A DNA stretch of 60,222 nt from Nemertoderma westbladi (taxonomy: Eukaryota; Xenacoelomorpha; Nemertodermatida; Nemertodermatidae). Shown piece by piece: positions 48,254 to 59,907 of this stretch. Position 1 is the first letter of the stretch. The number at the start of each line of letters is the position of its first letter. The notes beneath the pieces are model-generated. The model was given only the letters and a program-made list of their open reading frames with translations, had not been told where the DNA came from and searched no databases. Made by a program: the position numbers and the translations under genes. The stretch lies in the NCBI GenBank assembly GCA_032718475.1, contig JAUCBJ010007917.1:1-60222 (forward strand). The letters run 5' to 3'.

Positions 48254-50972
48254 AGCTAGGCAATGCAAGGAGACTCCAATTAAGTTCGGTCAAAGCAAAG
48301 GCCAAACGATGGCAACGAGCACAGTAGGGGCGAAGAAGAGAGGAACGGTGCTGCTTGGGGTGGTACCAGTGCGAGTGATTGGAGAAGGCAATCGGTCAGT
48401 GACCACGCTGATGCTGGTCGATAGTGGAGCTGCCTTCACATTAGTTGAAAATTGGGTGGCCGAAGAGATAGGATTGAGAACGAGGCCAAGTAGAATGGTG
48501 GTGACAATGATTTCTAGCAAAGATGAGGTCCTGGAGATGAGGACCGGACGGTGCGCAATTGCAGCAGTGGCACCGGGATGCGACTACGGGGCGACCATCG
48601 ACCCCATCCAAGTGATAGAGTCAATAAATATCAATGCCAGGCGACCAACCAACATCGAGGTCGAACAATATAAATTCCTGGACGATATCGACTTCTCAAT
48701 CCCAGAGGTGGACGTCAGGAAGGTAACCATCATAGTAGTAATGGACTGCCCGACGGCCCACGAAAGAATGCAAACGGTCTTCGGCGAAGACAAGCAGTGT
48801 GATCCGGTGGCGATATTGACGCCGTTCGGGTGGACGCTGAGTGGCCCAATTAAGAGTAGGATACCATTTAGGATGTCGGAGACATCGGGATGCATGTTCG
48901 CTGGAACTATGCAAGAAATAGGGGATGAGAGAGCGGAGGAACAGCTCAAAAGATTGCTCAGGCAAGATTTTGAGGGACTAAAGGAAACCGGGGTCAGAAC
49001 CTCGGTGGAAGACAAACAGGCTCAGCAGAGCGTAGAGGAATCTATGAGATGCGATGAGGGGCGGTATACCATAGGAATGGTATGGAAGCTACCAAAGCTA
49101 CCACTGTCCAATAATAAAGCGATGGTACTCACGAGGCTTCGTAAGTTGAAACAGACGTTAAAACGGAGCCCCGAAAAGAATGAGTACATTCACAAAACGA
49201 TCAGAAAGTACGTCGAGAAGGGATGGGCCGTGGAGTTACCGGTCGACGAACCAAACACGGACAGGACATATTACCTGCCACTCCACGTGGCTTTAGATCT
49301 GAAGAAAGGTAAACTGCGGATGGTAGTGGACGCATTGGCAAAGACCGCCGGGAAATGCCTAAACAACTATCTGCTAGAAGGTCCCAACATATACAACTCA
49401 GGGATAGAGGTCCTACTCAGGTTCAGGAATGGAAAACACGCCTTCACCTGTGACATAGAAGGCATGTTCAACCAAGTCCGTGTGACGGAAGAGGATAGCG
49501 ACAGTCAGCGCTTCCTATGGTACGACGGCGACGTGGAACCGTCCACAATACCGATGTACAAGATGATAGTACAGAATATGGGAGCCAAGTCGTCTTCTTT
49601 CACGACGACTATGGCCGTAAGAGACACAGTAAAGGGAAAGGAAGATAAGTACAGCACTAGAGCCGTCGATATGATTCGACGCGGCTTCTACGTAGACGAC
49701 GGGATGGACTTTGGAAATACGGTTGAGGAGCTACTGGACACAGGGCGCGAGGTTCGCGACATCCTTAAAGGATCCGGCTTCAACCTGACCAAATTTCAAT
49801 CCAGTTCGAAGGAATTTATCGAGGCGATAAAAGATGAGAGACCAGGATCGACCATGGATAATCCCACAACAGCCAAGGGGCAGGACATGGCGAACAAGAG
49901 AATAGAGTCTCAACAGAAGGCACTGGGAATCGTGTGGGACAGAGAGACGGATGAACTGAAGTACCAGTTGAGTCAGGAGGGCGCAGATATCCACACAAAG
50001 AGGGGCTATGTGTCATACATAGCAAGAATATACGATCCCCTAGGCCTAGCATCCCCACTAATAGTCACGGGGAAACAGATACTCAAGAAAGTGTACAAGC
50101 TAAAGGACGAGTGGGACGCAGAGGTCCCGGAAGAGATTAGAAAGCAGTGGTATAAGTGGACAGAGAGCCTGGAGCAGATGGGAACATATAGCATGCCACG
50201 AGTGTATTTCCCGGATGGGAACATGACGAATCTGGACCTACACATGTTCTCCGATGCGTCGTTAGAGGCATACGGAGCGGCACTCTATTTAGTACAACGA
50301 GAGGGGGCTCACAAACCCAGACTCGCCTTCAGCAAAGCGAAGTCAACGCCGCCAGACTCAGCATCAGTTCCCAAACTAGAATTGACAGCTGCGAGACTAG
50401 GAGTTAGGGCTACAGCCTACCTAGTGGATACTATTCCCAATATAGTGGAGACACACTACTGGACGGATTCCATGGTAGTGCTTGGTTGGCTACATAACGA
50501 AAAGACGAGATACCCTATATTCGTCGCGAATAGGGTGGACGAAATAAGGGCGACCACAAAACTGGAAAGGTGGCACTACTGCCCAACGGACGAGAACCCA
50601 GCGGACTTGTTATTGAGGGGCGTGGTACGCCACACTTTCTTGAAGAAGGAAGTATTGTGGCAACACGGGCCACAGTTTCTGATCGATAGGGAGGCCTGGC
50701 CGCCGATGAGAAAGGTGGACCCGGACTCAGGAGAAGTAGTGTTAGAAGGAGAAGAAGGAGATTCAGAGGGAGAAGAGATATACTCCCAGATGGTGAGGGA
50801 GATTAGGGACGTGCAACCAAAACCGGGAGAACTGTGCGATAACCCGATGGATAAACTCCTCAGCTACAGTTCTAGTTGGTACAAGACCAAGAAATTAGTG
50901 GCGTACTGGAGAGGTCAGGTCAGGTATTCTAGGTCATTGATCAAGAAAACTTGCCACCTCCATGCAGCATAA
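48237..50972 (+). CDS. Family-B Pol: protease, reverse transcriptase, RNase H; integrase missing
   Basis: 911 codons. The protease has LVDSGAAFTLVENWVAEEIG (Asp near residue 60). The reverse transcriptase has RTYYLPLHVALD, FTCDIEGMFNQVRV (about 400) and the catalytic FYVDDGMDFG (about 485). RNase H has MFSDASLEAYGAALYL (about 670), HYWTDSMVVLGWL and a modified terminal NPADLLLRG where NPADLASRG is usual. The sequence breaks off near 50955, before integrase, into unrelated DNA with a hairpin GCCACCTCC...GGAGGTG. The frame has no internal stop over 2.7 kb, so it is much better preserved than gag. It is only distantly related to family-A Pol. Confidence 0.9.
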   Translation: MMSGHRARQCKETPIKFGQSKGQTMATSTVGAKKRGTVLLGVVPVRVIGEGNRSVTTLMLVDSGAAFTLVENWVAEEIGLRTRPSRMVVTMISSKDEVLEMRTGRCAIAAVAPGCDYGATIDPIQVIESININARRPTNIEVEQYKFLDDIDFSIPEVDVRKVTIIVVMDCPTAHERMQTVFGEDKQCDPVAILTPFGWTLSGPIKSRIPFRMSETSGCMFAGTMQEIGDERAEEQLKRLLRQDFEGLKETGVRTSVEDKQAQQSVEESMRCDEGRYTIGMVWKLPKLPLSNNKAMVLTRLRKLKQTLKRSPEKNEYIHKTIRKYVEKGWAVELPVDEPNTDRTYYLPLHVALDLKKGKLRMVVDALAKTAGKCLNNYLLEGPNIYNSGIEVLLRFRNGKHAFTCDIEGMFNQVRVTEEDSDSQRFLWYDGDVEPSTIPMYKMIVQNMGAKSSSFTTTMAVRDTVKGKEDKYSTRAVDMIRRGFYVDDGMDFGNTVEELLDTGREVRDILKGSGFNLTKFQSSSKEFIEAIKDERPGSTMDNPTTAKGQDMANKRIESQQKALGIVWDRETDELKYQLSQEGADIHTKRGYVSYIARIYDPLGLASPLIVTGKQILKKVYKLKDEWDAEVPEEIRKQWYKWTESLEQMGTYSMPRVYFPDGNMTNLDLHMFSDASLEAYGAALYLVQREGAHKPRLAFSKAKSTPPDSASVPKLELTAARLGVRATAYLVDTIPNIVETHYWTDSMVVLGWLHNEKTRYPIFVANRVDEIRATTKLERWHYCPTDENPADLLLRGVVRHTFLKKEVLWQHGPQFLIDREAWPPMRKVDPDSGEVVLEGEEGDSEGEEIYSQMVREIRDVQPKPGELCDNPMDKLLSYSSSWYKTKKLVAYWRGQVRYSRSLIKKTCHLHAA

Positions 50973-51413
50973 AGGAGGTGCCACCTGTAGCTGCATAGAC
51001 CCTCTTACTAGGGCAAATCTGGTCCTGTAACTAGGACCCCCTTCGTTCTGGGATAAGGACGCCCTTGGTCCTGGATTAAGGACCCATATACTTGGCTGCA
51101 GGGGTATATGGCCTGACCAGGCAGATGGTGATCTACCAATGGCTGGTTAGGAGTAGAGTGTTCTCATGTCCACTCTGAGGGCACTTCACTGCGACCTGCA
51201 CCTGGCAGCAAGGGTACAGGGCATGACACAGCAGATGAGCTGCAACAGCCAATGGTGGGTCATGTACGCCAGAGTAGATATGGGTGATGGGCCTCATATC
51301 TGACTCCATTGCGACACCCACCCTGTGGAATGGCAAACCAGGGTGTGGTATTTGCCCCGAGAGCTGACTCGGCAAAAAAGCACCCCCCAACCCCCACTAT
51401 GGATTACATTAGC
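50973..51413. other. Unidentified 440-bp segment with two diverged direct repeats
   Basis: About 51095-51170 and 51205-51290 resemble each other (GCAGATG...CAATGG...GGT). It lies between the pol breakpoint and the satellite. The minus frame 51390-51133 has no recognisable family. Confidence 0.5.
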
Positions 51414-54400
51414 AATACATGGCTTTAATACTTCATTATGTTCATGAAATAGCTGATAAATTTGAGGTGAATTGTTGCATTATATATTAACTTCAGCTCC
51501 AGTCTCTTTGGCAATACGATGAAACTATAATAAATATTCTAGAACACAACAATATTAACAGGGAGATAGGCTACTTATCTCTTCACTCTGAGAGCCTCAA
51601 AAACGGGGTGTTCCTACGCAATCAAATTTCATCCATCTCCAGGGGAAAGACGAAGCAAATAACAGCTGATTACTTCTATAAATGTAAGTGTTACCTGTTC
51701 TTTTGACATTCATTTAAGATTCACTATCTCATGGAGTGGGTTAGAAGTTATAAATATAAAAATCGATGTGGTTTTTGAAAAAAATCAAAGGATATTTTGA
51801 TTAATTATTGCTGAAAAACACCACGATTTTGACATGGCTTTAATACTTCATTATGTTCATGAAATATCTGAGATATTTGAGGTGAATTATTGTATTACAT
51901 ATTAACTTTGGCTCCAGCCGCTTTGGCAATACGATGAAACTATAATAAATATTCTAGAACACAACAATATTAACAGGGAGATAGGCTACTTATCTCTTCA
52001 ATCTGAGAGCCTCAAAAAGGGGGGTGTTCCGACGCAATCAAAATTCATCCATCTACAGGGGAAAAACGAAGCAAAGAACAGTTGATTACTTCTATGAATG
52101 TAAGTGTTACCTGCTCCTTTGACTTTCATTTAAGATTCTTTATCTTTTGGAGTGGGTTAGAAGTCATGAATATGAAGAACGATGTCGTTTTTTGTAAAAA
52201 ATCTGAGGATATTTTGATAAATTATTGCTGAAAAACCCCAAGGATTTTGACATGGCTTTAATACTTCATTATGTTCATGAAATAGCTGAGAAATTTGAGG
52301 TGAGTTGTTGTATTACATATTAACTTCGGCTCCAGCCGCTTTGGCAATACGATGAAACTATAATAAATATTCTAGAACACAACAATATTAACAGGGAGAT
52401 AGGCTACTTATCTCTTCACTCTGAGAGCCTCAAAAACGGGGTGTTCCGACGCAATCAAATTTCATACATCTCCAGGGGAAAGACGAAGCAAAGAACAGCT
52501 GATTACTTCTATAAATGTAAGTGTTACCTGTTCTTTTGACTTTCATTTAAGATTCGCAACCTCATGGAGTGGGTTAGAAGTTATAAATATGAAGATCGAT
52601 GTGGTTTTTGAAAAAAATCAAAGGATATTTTGATTAATTATTGCTGAAAAACACCAAGGATTTTGACATGGCTTTAATACTTCATTATGTTCATGAAATA
52701 GCTGAGAAATTTGAGGTGAATTGTTGCATTATATATTAACTTCAGCTCCAGTCTCTTTGGCAATACGATGAAACTATAATAAATATTCTAGAACACAACA
52801 ATATTAACAGGGAGATAGGATACTTATCTCTTCACTCTGAGAGCCTCAAAAAGGGGGTGTTCCGACGCAATCAAAATTCATCCATCTACAGGGGAAAAAC
52901 GAAGCAAAGAACAGTTGATTACTTCTATAAATGTAAGTGTTACCTGCTCCTTTGACTTTCATTTAAGATTCTTTATCTTTTGGAGTGGGTTAGAAGTCAT
53001 GAATATGAAGAACGATGTCGTTTTTTGTAAAAAATCTCAGGATATTTTGATAAATTATTGCTGAAAAACCCCAAGGATTTTGACATGGCTTTAATACTTC
53101 ATTATGTTCATGAAATAGCTGAGAAATTTGAGGTGAGTTGTTGTATTACATATTAACTTCGGCTCCAGCCGCTTTGGCAATACGATGAAACTATAATAAA
53201 TATTCTAGAACACAACAATATTAACAGGGAGATAGGCTACTTATCTCTTCACTCTGAGAGCCTCAAAAAGGGGGTGTTCCGACGCAATCAAAATTCATCC
53301 ATCTACAGGGGAAAAACGAAGCAAAGAACAGTTGATTACTTCTATAAATGTAAGTGTTACCTGCTCCTTTGACTTTCATTTAAGATTCTTTATCTTTTGG
53401 AGTGGGTTAGAAGTCATGAATATGAAGAACGATGTCGTTTTTTGTAAAAAATCTCAGGATATTTTGATAAATTATTGCTGAAAAACCCCCAAGGATTTTG
53501 ACATGGCTTTAATACTTCATTATGTTCATGAAATAGCTGAGAAATTTGAGGTGAGTTGTTGTATTACATATTAACTTCGGCTCCAGCCGCTTTGGCAATA
53601 CGATGAAACTATAATAAATATTCTAGAACACAACAAATTTAACAGGGAGATAGGCTACTCATCTCTTCACTCTGACAGCCTCAAAAAGGGGGTGTTCCGA
53701 CGCAATCAAAATTCATCAATCTCCAGGGGAATGATGAAGCAAAGAACAGCTGATTACTTCTATAAATGTAAGTGTTACCTGTTCTTTTGACTTTCATTTA
53801 AGATTCGCTATCTCGTGGAGTGGATTAGAAGTTATAAATATGAAAATCGATGTGGTTTTAGAAAAAAATCAGAGGATATTTTGATAAATTATTGCTGAAA
53901 AACCCCAAGCATTTTGACATGGCTTTAATACTTCATTATATTCATGAAATAGCTGAGATATTTGAGGTGAATTATTGTATCACATATTAACTTCGGCTCC
54001 AGGCGCTTTGGCAATACGATGAAACTATAATATATATTCTAGAACACAACAATATTAACAGGGAGATAGGCTACTTATCTCTTCACTCTGAGAGCCTCAA
54101 AAAAGGGGTGTTCCGATGCAATCAAAATTCTTCCATCTCCAGGGGAAAGACGAAGCAAATAACAGCTGATTACTTCTATAAATGTAAGTGTTACCAGTTC
54201 TTTTGACTTTCATTTAAGATTCTTTATCTTGTGGAGTGGGTTAGAAGTGATAAATATGAAAATCGATGTGGTTTTTGAAAAAAATCAGAGGATATTTTGA
54301 TAAATTATTGCTGAAAAACCCCAAGGATTTTGACATGGCTTTAATACTCATTATATTCATGAAATAGCTGAGATATTTGAGGTGAATTATTGCATTACTT

Positions 54401-55669
54401 ATTAACTTTGGCTCCAGCCGCTTTGGCAATACGATGAAACTATAATAAATATTCTAGAACACAACAATATTAACAGGGAGATTGGCTACTTATCTCTCCA
54501 CTCTGAGAGCCTCAAAAAGGGGGTGTTCCGACGCAATCAAATTTCATCCATCTCCAGGGGAAAGACGAAGCAAAGAATAGCTGATTTCTTCTATAAATGA
54601 AAGTGTTACCTGCTCTTTTGACTTTCATTTAAGATTCGCAACCTCATGGAGTGGGTTAGAAGTTATAAATATGAAGATCGATGTGGTTTTTGAAAAAAAT
54701 CAAAGGATATTTTGATTAATTATTGCAGAAAAACACCAAGGATTTTGACATGGCTTTAATACTTCATTATGTTCATGAAATAGCTGAGAAATTTGAGGTG
54801 AATTGTTGCATTATATATTAACTTCAGCTCCAGTCTATTTGGCAATACGATGAAACTATAATAAATATTCTAGAACACAACAATATTAACAGGGAGATAG
54901 GCTACTTATCTCTTCACTCTGAGAGCCTCAAAAACGGGGTGTTCCTACGCAATCAAATTTCATCCATCTCCAGGGGAAAGACGAAGCAAATAACAGCTGA
55001 TTACTTCTATAAATGTAAGTGTTACCTGTTCTTTTGACATTCATTTAAGATTCACTATCTCATGGAGTGGGTTAGAAGTTATAAATATAAAAATCGATGT
55101 GGTTTTTGAAAAAAATCAAAGGATATTTTGATTAATTATTGCTGAAAAACACCACGATTTTGACATGGCTTTAATACTTCATTATGTTCATGAAATATCT
55201 GAGATATTTGAGGTGAATTATTGTATTACATATTAACTTTGGCTCCAGCCGCTTTGGCAATACGATGAAACTATAATAAATATTCTAGAACACAACAATA
55301 TTAACAGGGAGATAGGCTACTTATCTCTTCAATCTGAGAGCCTCAAAAAGGGGGGTGTTCCGACGCAATCAAAATTCATCCATCTACAGGGGAAAAACGA
55401 AGCAAAGAACAGTTGATTACTTCTATGAATGTAAGTGTTACCTGCTCCTTTGACTTTCATTTAAGATTCTTTATCTTTTGGAGTGGGTTAGAAGTCATGA
55501 ATATGAAGAACGATGTCGTTTTTTGTAAAAAATCTGAGGATATTTTGATAAATTATTGCTGAAAAACCCCAAGGATTTTGACATGGCTTTAATACTTCAT
55601 TATGTTCATGAAATAGCTGAGAAATTTGAGGTGAGTTGTTGTATTACATATTAACTTCGGCTCCAGCCG
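51414..55669. repeat. 416-bp satellite, ten units plus a partial
   Basis: CATGGCTTTAATACTTCAT begins units at 51418, 51833, 52251, 52667, 53084, 53502, 53918, 54334, 54749, 55164 and 55582 (spacing 415-418). Units 9 to 11 are nearly identical to units 1 to 3 and share their private variants, so there is an 8-unit higher-order period of about 3.33 kb. No ORF. Confidence 0.97.
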
Positions 55670-56144
55670 TGTTACGGTATATGGCGCTGTATCCATAATA
55701 TTAGTCATCATGCAGTATGCAATATTAGTCCGTTATGCAGTATGCAATATTAGTCCGTTATACTGTACGTAATATTAGTCCGTTGTGCAGCATGATATTT
55801 TAGATAAGGCATAATAACGCAGTGGTATTTAGGTAGGGAAATCAAAACGCCCATATATTTGAAACCATCCATTTTGTATAGTATGTAGCCCTACCTACGT
55901 AATTTTGTATTAGGTTATATGTAGATAGTTCCAGGGTAAGTTTATTCGGACCCTGGATTCAGTGCTTGCTGATATTAGCTTTAGTAGGGCTAGCATATAG
56001 GGACGCTGTCCTGGCCATTCAGCAGCCAGAGACGTGAACCATTACCATATATGGTAATAATTCGAGGAAGGGAAGCAAATAGGGCTACAATCCGGCCTCC
56101 TTATTGGACTAGCTGCTTCCAGGTTGGTCTAGTGCTAGCACGGA

Positions 56145-56225
56145 CTGGAGAGCCAATAAGAAAGCGATTGAGTCACCCTATTGCATCACCCCATCCGGAT
56201 CACCTATAAATTGGCGGTGTGCCGG
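56145..56225 (+). promoter_or_regulatory. Putative promoter: CCAAT and TATA
   Basis: CCAAT at about 56153 (AGCCAATAAG), an ATTGG at about 56102, and CCTATAAATTGG at about 56211. Transcription would run to the right from about 56240. Confidence 0.5.
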
Positions 56226-57839
56226 TAAAGCCTCACAATTCTACTCATCACATGACACCTAGCCCTAGCACCTGTCTTGCTGTTTTTTCTTGATATTTTC
56301 TGCAATTTGCTAATTTGATTAATTTTCGTGAAATGATTTGCTAGTGCGATTACTTGCTTGTGTTTCTCAATAATTCCTTTGATTGCTGCTAATTACAATT
56401 GAACTATGATTTCTACCTTTGATTAATGGTTCTATGTGATTCTTTCTGCGCAATAATCCTAAGGGATTCTGAGACTGTCAGACTTTGTGATTTGCATGCG
56501 CCGCTACGGTAGCTATTAGCATCATGGAGAGCTAAGGTGCCAGTGGGCGGTGGGCGCATCGGGGGGTTGAGCGACTAGGAGAGAGCGGAGGATTCAAAGC
56601 GAGCAACGCTGGCCAGGGTCACCGTTGCGGGCGGGTAACTTGCACTGCGGCACGCAGACCGATCGCCGGTACAGCAAATTAGGGGGCTGATGATCCAGAT
56701 TTTGTCTCTATTTAGTATTAGGGGGGCAGGAATTGGGTTAGTTAGGAGTCCTAGATGTACCTGGGAGAGGCCTGCGCGTATTACAACGTTGAGTGTGGAG
56801 TACGAGTAGTGAATTGCACAATTGTAAACTGTGATTTCTAAAGCTGATTGGTGTGTTATTGAAGTGTGCCTAAGATTACGAATGCTTAGATAGGCGCTCT
56901 TTTCCTTTGATTGATTTCTATTTCTTAGTTACAATAATTAGTTATTGATTAGGTCAAAGTAATACGGCAAATTAGGCTATTACTATCGAAACCTGTTGCG
57001 TGATAAATTAGAATTACGTATTCTGGAACTCTTAGTAATTAGTACGCTGTTAAATATTTGTGACTGTAATTAATTAGTAAAAAATTAAGAATTAGTACGC
57101 AGCATAGCGGAGAGTAGCTAAGGTAATAATTAGTGTACTGTAAACTATTCACGCTGAGCGGTTATTTGCATTAGCGGGAAATCAGTTAGAACGCACTATT
57201 CGGTACGCACGATACGCTAGTAATTTTGCTGGCCTAAAGCCAGTCGCGGGCAGTTTTAGACCCGGGGTGGTATTATCCACGTAGAAACAGATACTGTACC
57301 GTTTTGATATTTTAAATATTCTCGCATTCACACATTACGTTAGGGAACCTCCAGTATTCGCGATTAGAAAGACGTAGGTAATAGCGTGCTTTAATAAGTG
57401 ATAGAATTAGGCGTAAGAATACTCTGAGTGCAAGGCCTCTCGCACTCGTCTTAAGTAAGCTTAGGGAGCCGACTCGGGTTTATTGTTTTGGTTATTCCCG
57501 CGTGGCTCATAGATTCGAACAGTTAGCTCTCTATCGAGCGATCGGTAGAGAAAGAAACAAGCGATTTTGCAGGAGTTGTGTAAAATTAGTAAAATATATT
57601 AGTGGACGGCAGATTAGCGCCATCTAACGGTAAGTAGCGGTTTTGTATTTAGCAACCCTTACAATTTAGTAATAGCACGCTCCTGATCCCCTTTACTTAA
57701 CAGTAGAGCAGTCTTCGTGTCTTATTGGTTAGGCGGGAACTTATTAGGTTGGCAGAGAAGTATACCAGTATTTGTCTGTTCAACAGTTCTGCTGTTAGTA
57801 TAGAGGTCGCGGTTGTTTATCAGTAATACACGGTTTTGT

Positions 57840-58010
57840 TTTGCTGTACTGCGTACAGTAAATACGAATTAGATTACTGTATTAGGTACTGTACTGCGTA
57901 CGGTAGAAGGGACATTTGTTTTGCCGTACCATACACAGTATCATTAGGCTGTTAGGTTGGTGTACTGTTTTACTTACTGTACTGCATACAGTGGATGTAC
58001 GGTAGTGCGT
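57840..58010. repeat. Repeated short hairpin ACTGTACTGCGTACAGT
   Basis: Intact or near-intact copies lie near 57846, 57890 and 57977, with a degenerate one near 57922 (CCGTACCATACACAGTAT). Stems are about 7 bp around a TGC loop. Confidence 0.75.
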
Positions 58011-58854
58011 TTTTACTAATTGCGAATACAGCAGTTCATTAGGCCTTAGGGCAAACAGTAATTAGTAAGTTTTTTGAAATTATTAGCTAGGTTTGCGAGA
58101 ATTCAGTTTTCGGTCAAAATTATTTTGTAAAATTCTAGAGTTTTGTACCGGTATGTTAGGTAACCGCTTAGTTATTTTATACCATCTGGAGATACATGGC
58201 AAGACGGAACTTCTGAGTTTGGGGTTCGTGTGGGTCTGCGGGTTCGGTTTGCAATCAGCGAAGGGACTGAATCTTTGGACGCGGACGTGGAATCTCACAG
58301 CAAACAAGGTTAGTTGTTCTGTTGGCACCAGTGTGTTTGTGGAAGCAGTAAAAAATTATCGGTTGTTTAACTGCGAAGCTGAACTCAATTTATTAGTTAG
58401 GATATTTAGGTTTAGCCGGCCATGGTTTTGAATCGCTCAAGTTAGAGAGAGAGTTAGAGAGAGTCGCAACCCGAAGATGTAGCCACGCGCTAGTGGATAC
58501 ATAATAATATTTGAAATTAAAATTACGTTGATTAGAGCTATATATATATAAAATTAGAAATATTCGGGCGGCAAATATTTTGAATATTTTGTATTAGATT
58601 CAAAGTTATTTTGTGCTATACCGGTATTTAATGCTATATAATAGCTATATAATAATATTTTTGTTTAAATATTGTGCTAGTATTTGCTATAACTATATAC
58701 CCCATTAAATTCACAATATTGCATTGCGAATTTATTCTGACATTTGGACCAACTGATTATTTGACAAATAATTTGACCGTATTTCGGTTAAATTATAATT
58801 ATATCTCGAACTTTTGCGAGATATTTTTGCCGGAAGGCAAAACATTATTAGACT

Positions 58855-59064
58855 ATGAGTGTCTCAGACAAAGAGGCACTAGAGGACAGCTATGAGACGG
58901 CGGCTGGACCGCCGACTGACGATAGCGTAAATATTACTGTTGACGACAATGCCGACTATGACGACGCAGCGAGCGACGCTGACGTAAGTGAACAGGAGGA
59001 CGAGACAGTGACTAGTGAGGAAGAACAACAACCTCAGGTACCTAAAGAGGTGAGGTCTCTATAG
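58855..59064 (+). CDS. Short acidic ORF, probable truncated gag start
   Basis: 69 codons from ATG 58855: MSVSDKEALEDSYETAAGPP, then a highly acidic stretch ending in EEEQQPQVPKEVRSL. The position after a long leader and the acidic start recall family-A Gag, which also starts Met-Ser. The frame is cut near 59060 by unrelated sequence. Confidence 0.4.
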   Translation: MSVSDKEALEDSYETAAGPPTDDSVNITVDDNADYDDAASDADVSEQEDETVTSEEEQQPQVPKEVRSL

Positions 59065-59907
59065 GGGTGCCTGAAACAGGCGGCGGCGTTCTCGCGAGGG
59101 TCTGGGGGCACGTTAAATTGTTGTTATAGTGCAAGGGAGTCACTGAAGGCCCTCGTGTCTGACGAACCATGAATTGCCATGGTGCCGTGGTATCGCCTAG
59201 TCGGCCTGTTGCCGTACTGCCAGTCCTGTACACAGTAGGGGTGGTGGCATGGCGTGATTTGTGGTTCATGTGGTGTGAACTATGATTTGTATGTGGGCGA
59301 GCAGTGGCAGTTAGCTTTGGGGCTTGGATGTGTGCCATTGACCGTCAGCTGTTCCGTTTTTTTTTGATACTATATGTTATTGTCTCCATGTTCAGCTGAT
59401 TGGTCTTTGGGGTGTGTTTAGGTCTGAGATGAGCTTTCTGTTGCTGTGGGTATGTGAGTACACGTGATTGTATGTATGGCCACTGTGAGTGAGTGTGGGA
59501 AACCTTGCCGGTTGAGCCAGACGCCGCTGGTATTAGTAGGACCATACTTTACTGCGCCCCAGCATACTTTGTGCACACAAGTTATTTTGCCCTGACGGTA
59601 AAATAAAGTACTCTCGACTCTTTATTAGTCGATACAATTTTGTCTCCCCCGATTTTGTCTTTCTCGATTTAGTCTTTCCCGATTATGTCCCCTGTGTGTG
59701 CATGGTATGTGTCAGATTTTGTGTTTACCGTAGTGTACTTGATATTGTGAACATCCATTGAGTACACGTGTATAGGACTGGTAAGTGGTTACTTGTTCCT
59801 AGCTTTCGAGCTAGTCAGTATTGTTTGCGGAACTTACTTCCCATCAATACTGCCGGCGAGGCGGGTGAAAACGTGTCAATATTCCATGTTGGGTAGCGCA
59901 AGCCCAC
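59065..59907. other. Unidentified sequence following the truncated ORF
   Basis: Moderately GC-rich. 59635-59690 holds a small repeat of CGATTTTGTCTTTC type (four units). Minus-strand frames here show no family resemblance. Confidence 0.5.

Larger units (their letters stand above)
55670..58854 (+). mobile_element. Probable 5' end of a further large LTR retroelement (LTR and leader)
   Basis: The satellite breaks off at TCCAGCCG and TGTTACGG begins. The distances from this point to the TATA box (about 540 bp) and to the gag-like ATG (3185 bp) are close to those of family A when its deletion is allowed for. It holds a 27-bp repeat at 55690-55790 (GCAGTATGCAATATTAGTCC), a perfect palindrome ATTACCATATATGGTAAT near 56040, and repeated hairpins at 57840-58010. 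The LTR end and the primer site were not located. Confidence 0.5.

Noticed and set aside
51414-55669. Self-cleaving ribozyme in the 416-bp satellite
   Set aside because: I looked for hammerhead core sequences (CTGATGA...GAAA) in conserved positions and did not find them.
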